A DNA stretch of 64,000 nucleotides. It comes from an uncultured Flavobacteriaceae bacterium (GTDB lineage: Bacteria > Bacteroidota > Bacteroidia > Flavobacteriales > Flavobacteriaceae). Below are positions 35,500 through 44,080 of the stretch, piece after piece. The number at the start of each line of letters is the position of its first letter. The first letter of the stretch is position 1. The stretch spans positions 372,001 through 436,000 of the forward strand of contig CALSMD010000001.1 in the NCBI GenBank assembly GCA_943787365.1, read 5' to 3'. The notes beneath the pieces are model-generated. The model saw only the letters and a list, made by a program, of their open reading frames with translations, searched no databases and had not been told where the DNA came from. The position numbers and the translations under genes were made by a program.

Positions 35500-36548
35500 A
35501 TGAAAACCAATTTACTTTACATTCTTCTTTTTACATTTGTCTTAACAGCTTGTAAAACAGAAATTAAAACATCGATTAATACTTCAGACTCCGACTATTT
35601 AGACAGTTCTCAAAACGCCGATCAATATTTAGGGGGTATAAAAATGATTCCTATTTCAACTCCAAAAGGAGAGTTCAATGTGTGGACCAAACGGGTGGGA
35701 AACAATCCAACCATGAAAGTGCTTTTATTGCACGGTGGTCCTGGAATGACGCATGAAATTTATGAATCTTTTGATGGCTACTTTCCAAATGAAGGCATCG
35801 AATATTATTACTACGATCAATTGGGATCTTATTACAGCGATCAACCCAAAGACTTATCATTGTGGGATTTGGACCGTTTTGTGGAAGAAGTAGAACAAGT
35901 ACGCATTGCTTTGGGCCTGACAAACGATAATTTCTATTTGTATGGACAATCGTGGGGCGGTATTTTAGGGATGCAATATGCATTGAAATATCAAGCAGCA
36001 TTTAAAAGGATTGATTATTTCTAATATGGTACCTTCTATTCCTGATTACCAAAAATATTCGGATGAAGTTTTAGCCCCTAAATTAGATCCAGAGGTGTTA
36101 AAAGAAATCATGTTTTATGAAGATAAGGAAGATTATACCAACGCACGTTATATGGAATTGGTGGTCAATAATTATTATACCGAACACATCATTCGTTTGC
36201 CCGTTGCCGAGTGGCCAGAACCTCTTAAACAGAAGTTTTAAGCACACAAATTTCGACGTATATGTAACCATGCAAGGGCCCAAGTGAATTTGGAATCAAA
36301 GGTGATGCCAACTTAAAGTATTGGGATGTGAAGGCAGACTTACATAAAATTACAGTTCCAACTTTAAGTATTGGTGCCACACATGATACAATGGATCCAG
36401 AACAAATGAAGTTTATCTCTGAAGAAGTTCAAAACGGTCGTTTTTATTATGTCCTAATGGGAGTCACCTTTCACAATTTGACGATCAAAAAATCTATTTT
36501 GAGGGCTTGATCAAATTCATTAAAGATGTGGATACTGGAGCGTTTTAA
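35500..36548 (+). pseudogene. Prolyl aminopeptidase-like lipoprotein, broken by four frameshifts
   Basis: Joined reading frames encode a lipoprotein (NLLYILLFTFVLTAC) with an alpha/beta-hydrolase domain: LLLHGGPGMTHEIYESF, YYYDQLGSYYSDQP, and the nucleophile elbow GQSWGGILG with Ser. The frame is lost at four places: one extra A in AAAA at 36004-36007, one extra T in TTTT at 36236-36239, one extra base near 36282, and one missing base near 36450. Correcting them restores GLIISNM, KHTNFDVYVTMQGP, SEFGIKGDANLKYW and PNGSHLSQFDDQKIYFEGL up to the stop at 36548. Without repair, the protein stops at 36024, before the catalytic Asp and His. Its 3' end overlaps the convergent exporter gene by 78 bases. 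Confidence 0.88.
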
Positions 36549-37745
36549 ATCGTACGTTCCAAAGGTTTGTTCAGAAGAAAAATCACCATAGATAGCAAAT
36601 CCACATCCTGTAAATCCTAAAAATAACGGCCATACCGTAGTGCTCACATAAGCTCCTATAATATGGGCAATTAATACGCCCATAACCGTGGAAATAAATC
36701 CATTGATGGCAGCACCCACGCCAGCAATATGTCCGATGGGTTGCATGGCCAAGGCTCTAAGGTTTCCAAACAAAAATCCAACAGCAGTAAATTGTAAGGC
36801 AAAAAATGTGAGTAGCACCCATAAAGGGGGATTTACTTGATTAAAAAATAATACGACATACAAAAGGGAACTCAGCATATAGGCGGCTAGAGAAACCAAA
36901 GCAATTCGTTTCATGCCAATTCTAACCACATATACTCCATTCAAGTAGGTTGCAAATCCCACACCCACCGCCAAACTGGCAAAGATCAACGGGAAATCAT
37001 CTCCTAAATCATACTGAACTTCAAAGATGTATTGGGAAGTGCTCAAATACACCATAAACGATCCTGTAATAAATCCGGCGATTAAGGTAAAAGCAACGGC
37101 TTGTTTGTGTTTAAAAAATTCTTTGAATCCAGAAATTAAGGTGGCGGTTCTAAAAGGAATCCGATTTGAAAGTGCCAAGGTTTCTGGTTGGCGTTTCCAA
37201 AACCAAAAAATGACTAAAATCCCCAGTCCTAACTGTACATTAAAAATGGCTTGCCAATTGTAAGCGAGCATTAAAAACTGCCCAAGAGTGGGAGCGATGA
37301 TCGGAATGAGAATAAAAATCATGACAATAAACGACATCACTTTGGCCATATAATCGCCTTCATACGAATCGCGAATCATAGCAATACTTAAAGTACGTGG
37401 CGATGCCAATCCAATCCCTTGCAGAATACGTCCAGCAATTAATACTTCATAAGAGTTTGTGTTTACACAGATAATACTTGCCACTGCAAAGACCAAAAAC
37501 CCCACATAGATAATCGGCTTTCGACCGTAACTATCGGATAAGGGGCCGAAAATTAATTGTCCAAACCCCAATCCAAGAAATATCATGGTGATGAGTAATT
37601 GGTGATCTTTCGTGTCCGTAACGCCTAGGTCGTTTCCAATGACGGCGAGAGCAGGGAGAATGCCATCAATGGACAGCGCCACTAAAGACATTAAAAGTGC
37701 CATGATGGCTACAAACTCTAATTTGAGGACAGGTTGATTTTGCAT
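36471..37745 (-). CDS. Bcr/CflA-family MFS drug efflux transporter
   Basis: 424 residues with 12 predicted membrane spans. GQLIFGPLSDSYGRKPIIYVG near residue 60-80 is the MFS loop 2-3 signature, and RILQGIGLASPRTLSIAMIRD near 105-125 matches motif C of the 12-span drug:H+ antiporters. Family members export bicyclomycin, chloramphenicol or sulfonamides; the substrate here is unknown. The last ~25 residues are read from DNA that also encodes the end of the decayed peptidase, so this tail may have been extended after a local rearrangement. Confidence 0.88.
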   Translation of the reverse strand: MQNQPVLKLEFVAIMALLMSLVALSIDGILPALAVIGNDLGVTDTKDHQLLITMIFLGLGFGQLIFGPLSDSYGRKPIIYVGFLVFAVASIICVNTNSYEVLIAGRILQGIGLASPRTLSIAMIRDSYEGDYMAKVMSFIVMIFILIPIIAPTLGQFLMLAYNWQAIFNVQLGLGILVIFWFWKRQPETLALSNRIPFRTATLISGFKEFFKHKQAVAFTLIAGFITGSFMVYLSTSQYIFEVQYDLGDDFPLIFASLAVGVGFATYLNGVYVVRIGMKRIALVSLAAYMLSSLLYVVLFFNQVNPPLWVLLTFFALQFTAVGFLFGNLRALAMQPIGHIAGVGAAINGFISTVMGVLIAHIIGAYVSTTVWPLFLGFTGCGFAIYGDFSSEQTFGTYDLKRSSIHIFNEFDQALKIDFLIVKL

Positions 37746-37764
37746 TCGGCAAAATTAAGGTTAA

Positions 37765-38313
37765 TTAGAAGATTTTCAATACCGCATCCATCACAAATTG
37801 GTAATAGCTCATATTGGCAGGGACAATCTTATAATTGGGATGTTTTTTAAGCATGCAGTTTTGGAGTTCTTCAAAAGAAAACAGTCGTACGGCATCCACC
37901 TCCGTTTCTTGAATACGCAGTTGAGAAATGGGAGTTTCCAATTTCACTAAAAATACATGTTGAAACTCACAGTCTATAACACCGTTATCAAAACGATTGG
38001 TGTTTTTCCGAATGTCGAGGGGATGTAAATCACGGGCTTGAATGTCCAGTCCAATTTCTTCTTTGACTTCGCGAAGTGCGCCTTCTAAGATGGATTCCCC
38101 AGCACTCACATGTCCCGCAACAGAAACGTCCCAATAGCCTGGAAAGGTCTGTTTTGTAAGACTTCGTTTTTGGAGTAAAAGGGCAGGAGCAGGGGTATAA
38201 AACCAAACATGTACAGTGGGATGGAACCAACCCTTTTGGTGGGCTTCATCTTTTGTGCATGTTCTGCCTATCGGTTGCCCTTCAGAATTCCAAATATCTA
38301 AATATTCTTCCAC
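37765..38313 (-). CDS. NUDIX hydrolase
   Basis: 182 residues. The Nudix box GHVSAGESILEGALREVKEEIGLD (about residues 67-90) fits G-x5-E-x7-R-E-x-x-E-E-x-G-x. The N-terminal EYLDIWNSEGQPIGRTCTKDEAHQKGWFHPTVHVWFY is typical of the branch related to isopentenyl-diphosphate isomerase and YfcD. Substrate unknown. Six bases after the M42 peptidase gene and 19 before the exporter gene, so probably one transcript. Confidence 0.9.
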   Translation of the reverse strand: MEEYLDIWNSEGQPIGRTCTKDEAHQKGWFHPTVHVWFYTPAPALLLQKRSLTKQTFPGYWDVSVAGHVSAGESILEGALREVKEEIGLDIQARDLHPLDIRKNTNRFDNGVIDCEFQHVFLVKLETPISQLRIQETEVDAVRLFSFEELQNCMLKKHPNYKIVPANMSYYQFVMDAVLKIF

Positions 38314-38319
38314 TACAGA

Positions 38320-39407
38320 TTAGTCAAAGTAAGAAAATGTTTCACCGTCCTTGATGTTCAATAAGGTTTCATAAATCATTTTAATCACATTTTCCACATC
38401 GTCACGGTGCACCATTTCAACGGTGGTATGCATGTAACGTAAGGGCAGTGAAATCAATGCTGAAGCCACACCGCCATTGCTGTAAGCAAAAGCATCGGTA
38501 TCGGTTCCAGTTGCTCTAGAAAGTGCTGCACGTTGGAATGGAATTTCATTCGCTTCGGCAGTTTCTGTAATTAAATCACGTAATTTTTGTTGAACCGCAG
38601 GGGCATACGCTATCACGGGGCCTTTGCCCATTTCGCAATGTCCTTGCTCTTTTTGTCAATCATTGGGGTGGTGGTATCGTGTGTCACATCGGTTACAATA
38701 GCAACATTGGGTTGGATGGTATGCGTGATCATTTCGGCACCACGTAACCCAATTTCTTCTTGAACGGAGTTTGTAATGTACAATCCAAACGGAAGGGTCT
38801 TTTTATTTTCGTGTAATAAACGGGCTACTTGTGCAATCATAAACCCACCCATTCGGTTGTCTAAAGCACGACATACAAAATGATCTTTGTTTAGAATGTG
38901 GAAGGTGTCAGGATAAGTGATCACACAGCCCACATGCACGCCTAGTTCATCAACGGCTTCTTTGGTTTTACAGCCAATGTCGATAAAAATATTATCAGGT
39001 TTTGGCGCTTGTTCTTTTGCTGCGCTACGCGTATGAATTGCGGGCCAGCCAAAAACACCTTTTACAATCCCTTTTTTAGTGTGAATATTTACGATTTTAC
39101 TGGGTGCTATCTGATGGTCACTTCCTCCATTTCGGATGACATAAATAAGTCCGTCATCTGAAATGTAGTTGACATACCACGAAATTTCATCGGCATGACC
39201 TTCTATTACCACTTTAAACGGTGCTTCTGGATTAATTACCCCCACAGCAGTCCCGTAAGTATCTGTAATAAATGTATCCACATAAGGTTTTAAATAATCC
39301 ATCCATAGTTTTTGACCGTCCCATTCGTAGCCTGTTGGAGCCGCATTGTTGAGATAGTCTTCTAAAAATGTAAGTGCGTTTTTATCAAGGATTGTTTTTT
39401 GTGCCAT
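38320..39407 (-). pseudogene. M42-family metallopeptidase, interrupted by one frameshift
   Basis: The first frame (39407 to 38613) encodes MAQKTILDKNALTFLEDYLN to TTTPMIDKKSKDIAKW and then stops; the second frame (from 38631) continues with GKGPVIAYAPAVQQKLRDLI to the C-terminus. Adding one base to the T run at 38631-38633 restores a continuous ~362-residue peptidase of the glutamyl/deblocking aminopeptidase type. Metal and catalytic residues are split: EGHADE, NRMGG and QEEIGLRGAE in the first part, RYMHTTVEMVH in the second. As read, neither product could be active. A homopolymer sequencing error is a serious alternative. The start at 39407 is chosen over 39437 because the extra residues precede the family's N-terminus. 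Confidence 0.85.
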
Positions 39408-39507
39408 TTTGAATTTAATTTTGGTTAAAAATAACAATTATGAATGATAATCACACAAAGATTAAGGCATATTTTGTAAGTTTGAGCACTCATAAGTAAA
39501 CTTAATT

Positions 39508-40170
39508 ATGAAGTTGATTCAATGCATTCTGTTTTGGTTCCCAGTTCTCATTTTTGGGCAAACACAGCCTGTACAAAAAGATTCGATTCCAGATAACTAT
39601 CTAATCGTTGTTGGAGATACCATTACAAATAATGCGATCAATTTAAATGAGGTCTATATACTTCCAAAACTTAAATTCACTGCAAATGAATCCAGACGAC
39701 GGTATTTAATTTTACAGCGTAAAACCATTAAAGTCTATCCCTATGCAAAGTTAGCAGCCGAACGTTTAGAAAGTTTAAATGCGCGTATCAGTAATCTTAA
39801 AAGTAAGCGGAAACGAAAGAAATATACTCGTATGGTTCAAAAGTATATTGAGGGTGAATTTGCCGAAAAACTCAAAAAATTCACAATTACGGAAGGTCAA
39901 ATTTTAATAAAATTAATTCATCGCCAAACAGGGGAGACTGCTTTTGAACTCATCAAATACCTAAGAAGTGGTTGGCGTGCCTTTTGGTATAATAATACTG
40001 CCAGCTTGTTTAATATGTCATTAAAATTGCCTTTTGACCCCAAGACTTCAGAAGAAGATTATTTGATTGAGGATATCTTACAGCGTCAATTCCAAAGCGG
40101 ACGGCTAGAGTATCAAAAATCCTTTCATGAATTTGATATTTATGAGCTTTCAGAACAATGGAAACACTGA
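39508..40170 (+). CDS. DUF4294-domain protein
   Basis: 220 residues with a Sec signal peptide (MKLIQCILFWFPVLIFGQ; mature end near Gln). After that comes DEVYILPKLKF-like text (NEVYILPKLKFTANESRRRYLILQRKTIKVYPYAKLAAERL) and a basic coiled stretch (LKSKRKRKKYTRMVQKYIE). The C-terminal half (LIKLIHRQTGETAFELIKYLRSGWRAFWYNNTASLFN) is diagnostic of DUF4294, a Bacteroidota family of unknown function. It is probably periplasmic. It often sits beside an M42 peptidase in flavobacteria, as here (divergent). Confidence 0.88.
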   Translation: MKLIQCILFWFPVLIFGQTQPVQKDSIPDNYLIVVGDTITNNAINLNEVYILPKLKFTANESRRRYLILQRKTIKVYPYAKLAAERLESLNARISNLKSKRKRKKYTRMVQKYIEGEFAEKLKKFTITEGQILIKLIHRQTGETAFELIKYLRSGWRAFWYNNTASLFNMSLKLPFDPKTSEEDYLIEDILQRQFQSGRLEYQKSFHEFDIYELSEQWKH

Positions 40171-40209
40171 TATTATTAGATTAGGTTCATTTTCACAAGG
40201 TTTCTTAAA

Positions 40210-40262
40210 ACCGTTTATTACTGAATATTTACCGTTTGTTACGTGGAATGACCGCTTGTTAC
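40210..40262 (+). promoter_or_regulatory. Three LytTR-like direct repeats
   Basis: ACCGTTTATTAC (40210-40221), ACCGTTTGTTAC (40231-40242) and ACCGCTTGTTAC (40251-40262), spaced 21 and 20 bases. The first nine bases of the first two match the published LytTR-domain binding consensus [TA][AC][CA]GTTN[AG][TG], and the third differs at one base; the gap of about 12 bases between sites is also the LytTR arrangement. The site is between convergent genes, so the controlled transcript is unknown; a small RNA reading right is possible. Confidence 0.5.
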
Positions 40263-40376
40263 TTGACTCTTTGTGCTTTGAGTAAAATGAGGTTATTTTG
40301 TACCAGAAATAAATCACAATTTTTAAAAAAACAGAGATTTAATCATCTTTTTTGCCCCTTATTTTTAAACCTACTT

Positions 40377-40410
40377 AAATACGGTTAAGACTTAAATCTT
40401 AATCGTATTT
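40377..40410. terminator. Long inverted repeat at the end of the DUF4268 gene
   Basis: AAATACGGTTAAGA (40377-40390) pairs with TCTTAATCGTATTT (40397-40410) at 13 of 14 positions around a 6-base loop. The DUF4268 stop codon lies in it. On the plus strand TTTTC follows, so it may stop transcripts from the left; on the minus strand there is no T-run. Confidence 0.5.
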
Positions 40411-40820
40411 TCATATACTGCATAAAACGCTTCAAACTTTAACATCGTTTCATTCAAAAATTCCATTGCAGTTCTCCAAGTTGATTTGTTATGAATAGAA
40501 ACCTTGGATTCGATAGAAACATATACAGCAGAAAGAATTTTTTCATCCGATACTTGAAAACAGTCTTCAAACCGTGCTTGTGGTAAAAAATTGGACACTA
40601 GGATTGATTTATGAGATAGTAATTGATTCCAATAGGCTTCTTGCTTGATCGGATTCATATCGATGCAGAATGCGACGTAAGCGGTTTGAGTATCAAAATG
40701 AAATTTAAAACTAAGTCCTTTAACATTCGTATTATAAAGCACCCAATTTCTAGGAAACGACTTTCCGAAACTAGTCCAAAAGTCTTGTCTTAGAAGTTTG
40801 GCTTCATTTTTACTAAACAT
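40392..40820 (-). CDS. DUF4268-domain protein
   Basis: 142 residues. The sequence MFSKNEAKLLRQDFWTSFGKSF, WVLYNTNVKGLSFKFHFDTQTAYVAFCIDM and HNKSTWRTAMEFLNETMLKFEAFY matches the DUF4268 family, which in other contexts is found fused to or near restriction-type nucleases but also occurs alone in Bacteroidota. No catalytic motif is visible. Last gene of the methyltransferase-ZIP-DUF4268 operon, 5 bases after the ZIP gene. Confidence 0.8.
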   Translation of the reverse strand: MFSKNEAKLLRQDFWTSFGKSFPRNWVLYNTNVKGLSFKFHFDTQTAYVAFCIDMNPIKQEAYWNQLLSHKSILVSNFLPQARFEDCFQVSDEKILSAVYVSIESKVSIHNKSTWRTAMEFLNETMLKFEAFYAVYENTIKI

Positions 40821-40825
40821 AATTT

Positions 40826-41500
40826 TTAAATAAAATATGCTAAAACAACCGCACTAATAATCATTAAAATTTTATTCAAATTAAAATGATGTCCTTCACT
40901 ACTTTCAAATAAAATGATGGTAGAGATGTGAAGAAACATCCCAATGACGATGGCATTGATACTGTAAATTAGGGTTGGTGAAATACTTAATAGTTCAGCC
41001 GATAAAGAACCTAAAGGCGTCATAAGCGTGAATACAATTAAGAACAGGACTACATGCACTTTGGGCATCTTTGACTTTAGGAGATAGGTGGTTATTAAAA
41101 TCGCAATGGGAATTTTATGAATGACCACGCCGATGATAATGTTATGATGATCTTTGAGAGGAAACCCTTCAAAAAAGGCATGAATACCAAGACTTATAAA
41201 TAAAAACCAAGGAAATCTCTTATTAGAATCGTTGTGATGCAAGTGGCCATGTTCGGCACCTTTAGAGTAAAACTCTAAAAGAATTTGCAGCAAAATACCA
41301 CCCATAATAAATACGCCTATTTGTTTGGTGTCTACATTTTTGTACACTTCTGGAAGGAGTTCAAAAATGGTGGTTGACAATAAAAATGCACCACTAAACG
41401 CTAAAAATAATTTTAGATTTAAAGGTTTCGATTTACTGTACAAGAGTACGATGGCTACACCAAAAACAACTGATAATATGGGTGCTAAAAAACTAATCAT
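40826..41500 (-). CDS. ZIP-family metal transporter
   Basis: 224 residues with about eight membrane spans. The His-rich loop GHLHHND near residues 83-90 and the metal-site helices ISLGIHAFFEGFPL (about 102-115) and GVVIHKIPIAILI (about 124-136) are those of ZIP zinc/iron transporters, with the HxxxE and HK residues lining the path. Predicted to import divalent metal across the inner membrane. The gene overlaps the upstream methyltransferase gene by 8 bases. Confidence 0.88.
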   Translation of the reverse strand: MISFLAPILSVVFGVAIVLLYSKSKPLNLKLFLAFSGAFLLSTTIFELLPEVYKNVDTKQIGVFIMGGILLQILLEFYSKGAEHGHLHHNDSNKRFPWFLFISLGIHAFFEGFPLKDHHNIIIGVVIHKIPIAILITTYLLKSKMPKVHVVLFLIVFTLMTPLGSLSAELLSISPTLIYSINAIVIGMFLHISTIILFESSEGHHFNLNKILMIISAVVLAYFI

Positions 41501-42233
41501 TCGCCATAAAAATTAAGATTAAACGTTCGGATGTTTTACTGTTAAAAGGTTCTAATTTGTAATTTCCAAAACAGTCTAACAAATGCAGTCCCACATTTGA
41601 AAGCATGGTTTCAAAATCCTGAAACGAGAATGCGCGTACTTTCTCTTCAAAATGATGTATTTCATCGGCATCGTTCACTTTGATATCTTTAGTGATAAAT
41701 CCATCTGTGTAACTGCGTTTGAGTTCAAATTTCACGCCTTCTGCTTCATAGGTGTTTTGAGCAATCAAATTGTCAATCACAACAGGGCTGTTCATGTAAT
41801 CGATGACGCCAATTCCGTTTTGTTTGAGGCTTGATTTGATGGTTTGAATGACTTTAAAATTGTCCGCTTCCTCTTCAAAATACCCAAAACTGGTGAATAG
41901 ATTTAAAACAACTTCGAATTGAGTTTTATAAATATCCCTCATATCATGGACGTCAAAATGCAAAGAATTTGATTCGTGCGTTTTTGCGTGCTCGATACTA
42001 TTCTTCGACAAATCCAGTCCTGTAACTTTATAGCCTAAGGTATTTAAAAAAATGGAATGCCTTCCTTTACCGCACGCTAAATCAAGTATAGAATCGTCTT
42101 TATCTAGATTCAAATAGTTCACTATATTTTTAATAAAAACTTCAGCCTCTTTATAATCTCTATGCTTATAAAGGATATGATAATAGGAGGTGTCAAACCA
42201 AGATTGAAACCACTTTGAATGTTCTTTTGTCAT
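41493..42233 (-). CDS. Class I SAM-dependent methyltransferase
   Basis: 246 residues. Motif I is SILDLACGKGRHSIFLN near residues 43-59, followed by VTGLDLSKNSIEHAK and DMRDIYKTQFEVVLNLFTSFGYFE, a pattern common to small-molecule methyltransferases. Substrate unknown. First gene of a three-gene operon, transcribed away from the THUMP methyltransferase across a palindromic promoter region. Confidence 0.88.
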   Translation of the reverse strand: MTKEHSKWFQSWFDTSYYHILYKHRDYKEAEVFIKNIVNYLNLDKDDSILDLACGKGRHSIFLNTLGYKVTGLDLSKNSIEHAKTHESNSLHFDVHDMRDIYKTQFEVVLNLFTSFGYFEEEADNFKVIQTIKSSLKQNGIGVIDYMNSPVVIDNLIAQNTYEAEGVKFELKRSYTDGFITKDIKVNDADEIHHFEEKVRAFSFQDFETMLSNVGLHLLDCFGNYKLEPFNSKTSERLILIFMAND

Positions 42234-42253
42234 TTATTTACTTCTAACTCGAA

Positions 42254-42272
42254 CAAAAATACTGTATTTTTG
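42254..42272. promoter_or_regulatory. Palindrome of two back-to-back -7 elements (divergent promoter)
   Basis: CAAAAATACTGTATTTTTG is a perfect odd-length palindrome (9-bp arms). Read on the plus strand it holds TATTTTTG (42265-42272), and on the minus strand TATTTTTG (42261-42254), both exact TAnnTTTG. The methyltransferase start is at 42233 and the RNA methyltransferase start at 42289, about 20 bases from each box. Confidence 0.6.
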
Positions 42273-42288
42273 CGCTTACTAAATAATT

Positions 42289-43461
42289 TTGATGGAGAAT
42301 AATTTTAAGATGGTTGCTAAAACCTTGTTTGGTTTTGAGGAACTTTTAGCTAAGGAGTTGAAACAACTAGGCGCGCAAGCGGTTACTATTGGAGTTAGAC
42401 ATGTGAGTTTTCTAGGAGATAAGGGCTTTATGTATAAAGCAAACCTTGGTTTACGTACGGCTATTAAAATTCTTAAACCGATTGCAAATTTTAAAGTTAT
42501 AAATGAAAATGATTTATACACTAAAATTAAGGCCATTCCATGGGAAAATTATTTGAAATCCGATGGCAGTTTGGCCGTAGGAGCAACTCTCAATGGAGAT
42601 ACGTTTACGCATTCACAATATGTGTCGCTTAAAACAAAAGATGCGATTGTGGATCGTTTTAGAGATCAAACAGGCGAACGTCCCAATGTAGATTTGAGAT
42701 TTCCAGATTTAAAAATTGACATTCATATCGACCGTCATTTTTGTACTGTTTCTCTGGACAGTTCGGGAGAATCTTTACACAAACGCGGTTATAAAATTGC
42801 AACAAATATTGCGCCTATAAACGAAGTATTAGCAGCCGGATTGATTATGCTTTCAGGTTGGGATGGACAAAGTGATTTTATGGATCCTATGTGTGGTTCT
42901 GGGACTGTTTTGATAGAAGCTGCGATGATTGCTTGTAACATTCCACCGAATTTAATGCGTAACGAATTTGGTTTCGAACGTTGGGAAGATTGGGATGTTG
43001 ATTTGTTTGAAAAAATTGAAGAATCCTTACTTTCTAAAACACGTGATTTCCATCATAAAATAATGGGGTTTGACAAATCTCCGAGTGCGGTAGAAAAAGC
43101 CACTCAGAATGTTGAGAATGCGAAGTTGGAAGATTTCATCTACATAAAGCACGAAGATTTTTTCAAAACTCAAAAAGGAGGCGAGGAGCATTTACATATG
43201 GTTTTTAACCCTCCATACGGCGAACGATTGGATATTGAGATGGAAACTTTTTACAGCTCTATTGGTTCAACTCTTAAACATAAATACCCTGGTACACATG
43301 CTTGGATGATTTCGTCAAATTTGGAAGCACTAAAACACGTAGGATTAAGACCTTCAAGAAAGATCAAGTTATTTAATGCAAAGTTAGAAGCACGTTTTTC
43401 AAAATACGAAATGTATGCAGGCACTAAGAAAACGCACAAACTCGAAGCTAAAAACGACTAA
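42289..43461 (+). CDS. THUMP-domain RNA (guanine-N2) methyltransferase, RlmL-like
   Basis: 390 residues. An N-terminal THUMP domain (about 5-160; VAKTLFGFEELLAKELKQLGAQ) leads into a UPF0020 Rossmann methyltransferase: FMDPMCGSGTVLIEAAMIA near residue 199 (SAM motif I) and HMVFNPPYGERL (NPPY, base-flipping catalytic motif). Similar to the N-terminal half of E. coli RlmL, which makes m2G2445 in 23S rRNA; the C-terminal RlmK half is absent, as usual in Bacteroidota. Substrate is rRNA or tRNA by inference. Confidence 0.9.
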   Translation: MMENNFKMVAKTLFGFEELLAKELKQLGAQAVTIGVRHVSFLGDKGFMYKANLGLRTAIKILKPIANFKVINENDLYTKIKAIPWENYLKSDGSLAVGATLNGDTFTHSQYVSLKTKDAIVDRFRDQTGERPNVDLRFPDLKIDIHIDRHFCTVSLDSSGESLHKRGYKIATNIAPINEVLAAGLIMLSGWDGQSDFMDPMCGSGTVLIEAAMIACNIPPNLMRNEFGFERWEDWDVDLFEKIEESLLSKTRDFHHKIMGFDKSPSAVEKATQNVENAKLEDFIYIKHEDFFKTQKGGEEHLHMVFNPPYGERLDIEMETFYSSIGSTLKHKYPGTHAWMISSNLEALKHVGLRPSRKIKLFNAKLEARFSKYEMYAGTKKTHKLEAKND

Positions 43462-43889
43462 TTTAATACGCCTTGCTTACTCATCTTATAAGAGAACCAA
43501 AGCAAGAAAAATCCAATAGTAATGGTGGCCATTGGCAGTATTAATTTGATGCCATGAATTTCTATATAGTCTTGAATAAAAAAGTTATAGTTTTGTTGTA
43601 CAAGCAGTGCAATCATTGAAATTATAAACAGGAAATTGGCCATCTTTTTTTTAAATAATAAAGCAAGGGATCCAAATATTCCTGCAAAAACAGCTGTAGC
43701 AAATGCAGCGGTTATCCACGCGGGCATATTAGAAAAATAATGTTGCTCAGGTTTAGGTAAGGTCTTATGGATTTCTCCGCTCATAAAAGTTTGTCCTACA
43801 TAGGCCACGAGTCCCATAATATTCCATATTAAGGCAAGAATGCTAATGATCCAAAAAGTAATTGAAGGTCGATTTGATGTTTGTTCCAT
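43458..43889 (-). CDS. Four-span membrane protein of unknown function
   Basis: 143 residues with four hydrophobic segments, at about 10-30, 57-78, 84-102 and 113-134. The loop with HKTLPKPEQHYFSNMPAWITAAF lies between the first two. It resembles sugar-transporter-annotated four-span proteins of Bacteroidota, but no functional motif is seen. Its 3' end overlaps that of the RNA methyltransferase gene by 4 bases, convergent. Confidence 0.75.
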   Translation of the reverse strand: MEQTSNRPSITFWIISILALIWNIMGLVAYVGQTFMSGEIHKTLPKPEQHYFSNMPAWITAAFATAVFAGIFGSLALLFKKKMANFLFIISMIALLVQQNYNFFIQDYIEIHGIKLILPMATITIGFFLLWFSYKMSKQGVLN

Positions 43890-44051
43890 AGTATCTGAGG
43901 TTAAGATTTTTTAAAACTAGTAAATTTTTCAATTAAACAATGAAATAATCTCATAAATTTAACTTAAACAAATAAAATTGGACTAATATTTATTTTAATC
44001 TATTACGGAAAAATAGTTCAAAATAATTCTTTATATACTCAATAAAGAGTG

Positions 44052-44059
44052 TACTTTTG
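44052..44059 (+). promoter_or_regulatory. -7 element that sets the start of the SF2 helicase gene
   Basis: TACTTTTG, an exact TAnnTTTG. An in-frame ATG-like start at 44057 lies inside this box, so the true start is the ATG at 44081. Confidence 0.5.
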
Positions 44060-44080
44060 CAAAAATCAACCAAAACCAAT

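Noticed and set aside
36011-36510. Two separate small genes after the peptidase fragment
   Set aside because: Both are pieces of the same alpha/beta-hydrolase protein in shifted frames, so they were merged into one pseudogene.
37750-37757. A leaderless promoter for the Bcr/CflA exporter (minus-strand TAATTTTG just before its ATG)
   Set aside because: The box matches, but it is only 4 bases from the start codon, has no -33 partner, and the genes upstream look co-transcribed. Chance is likely in AT-rich DNA.
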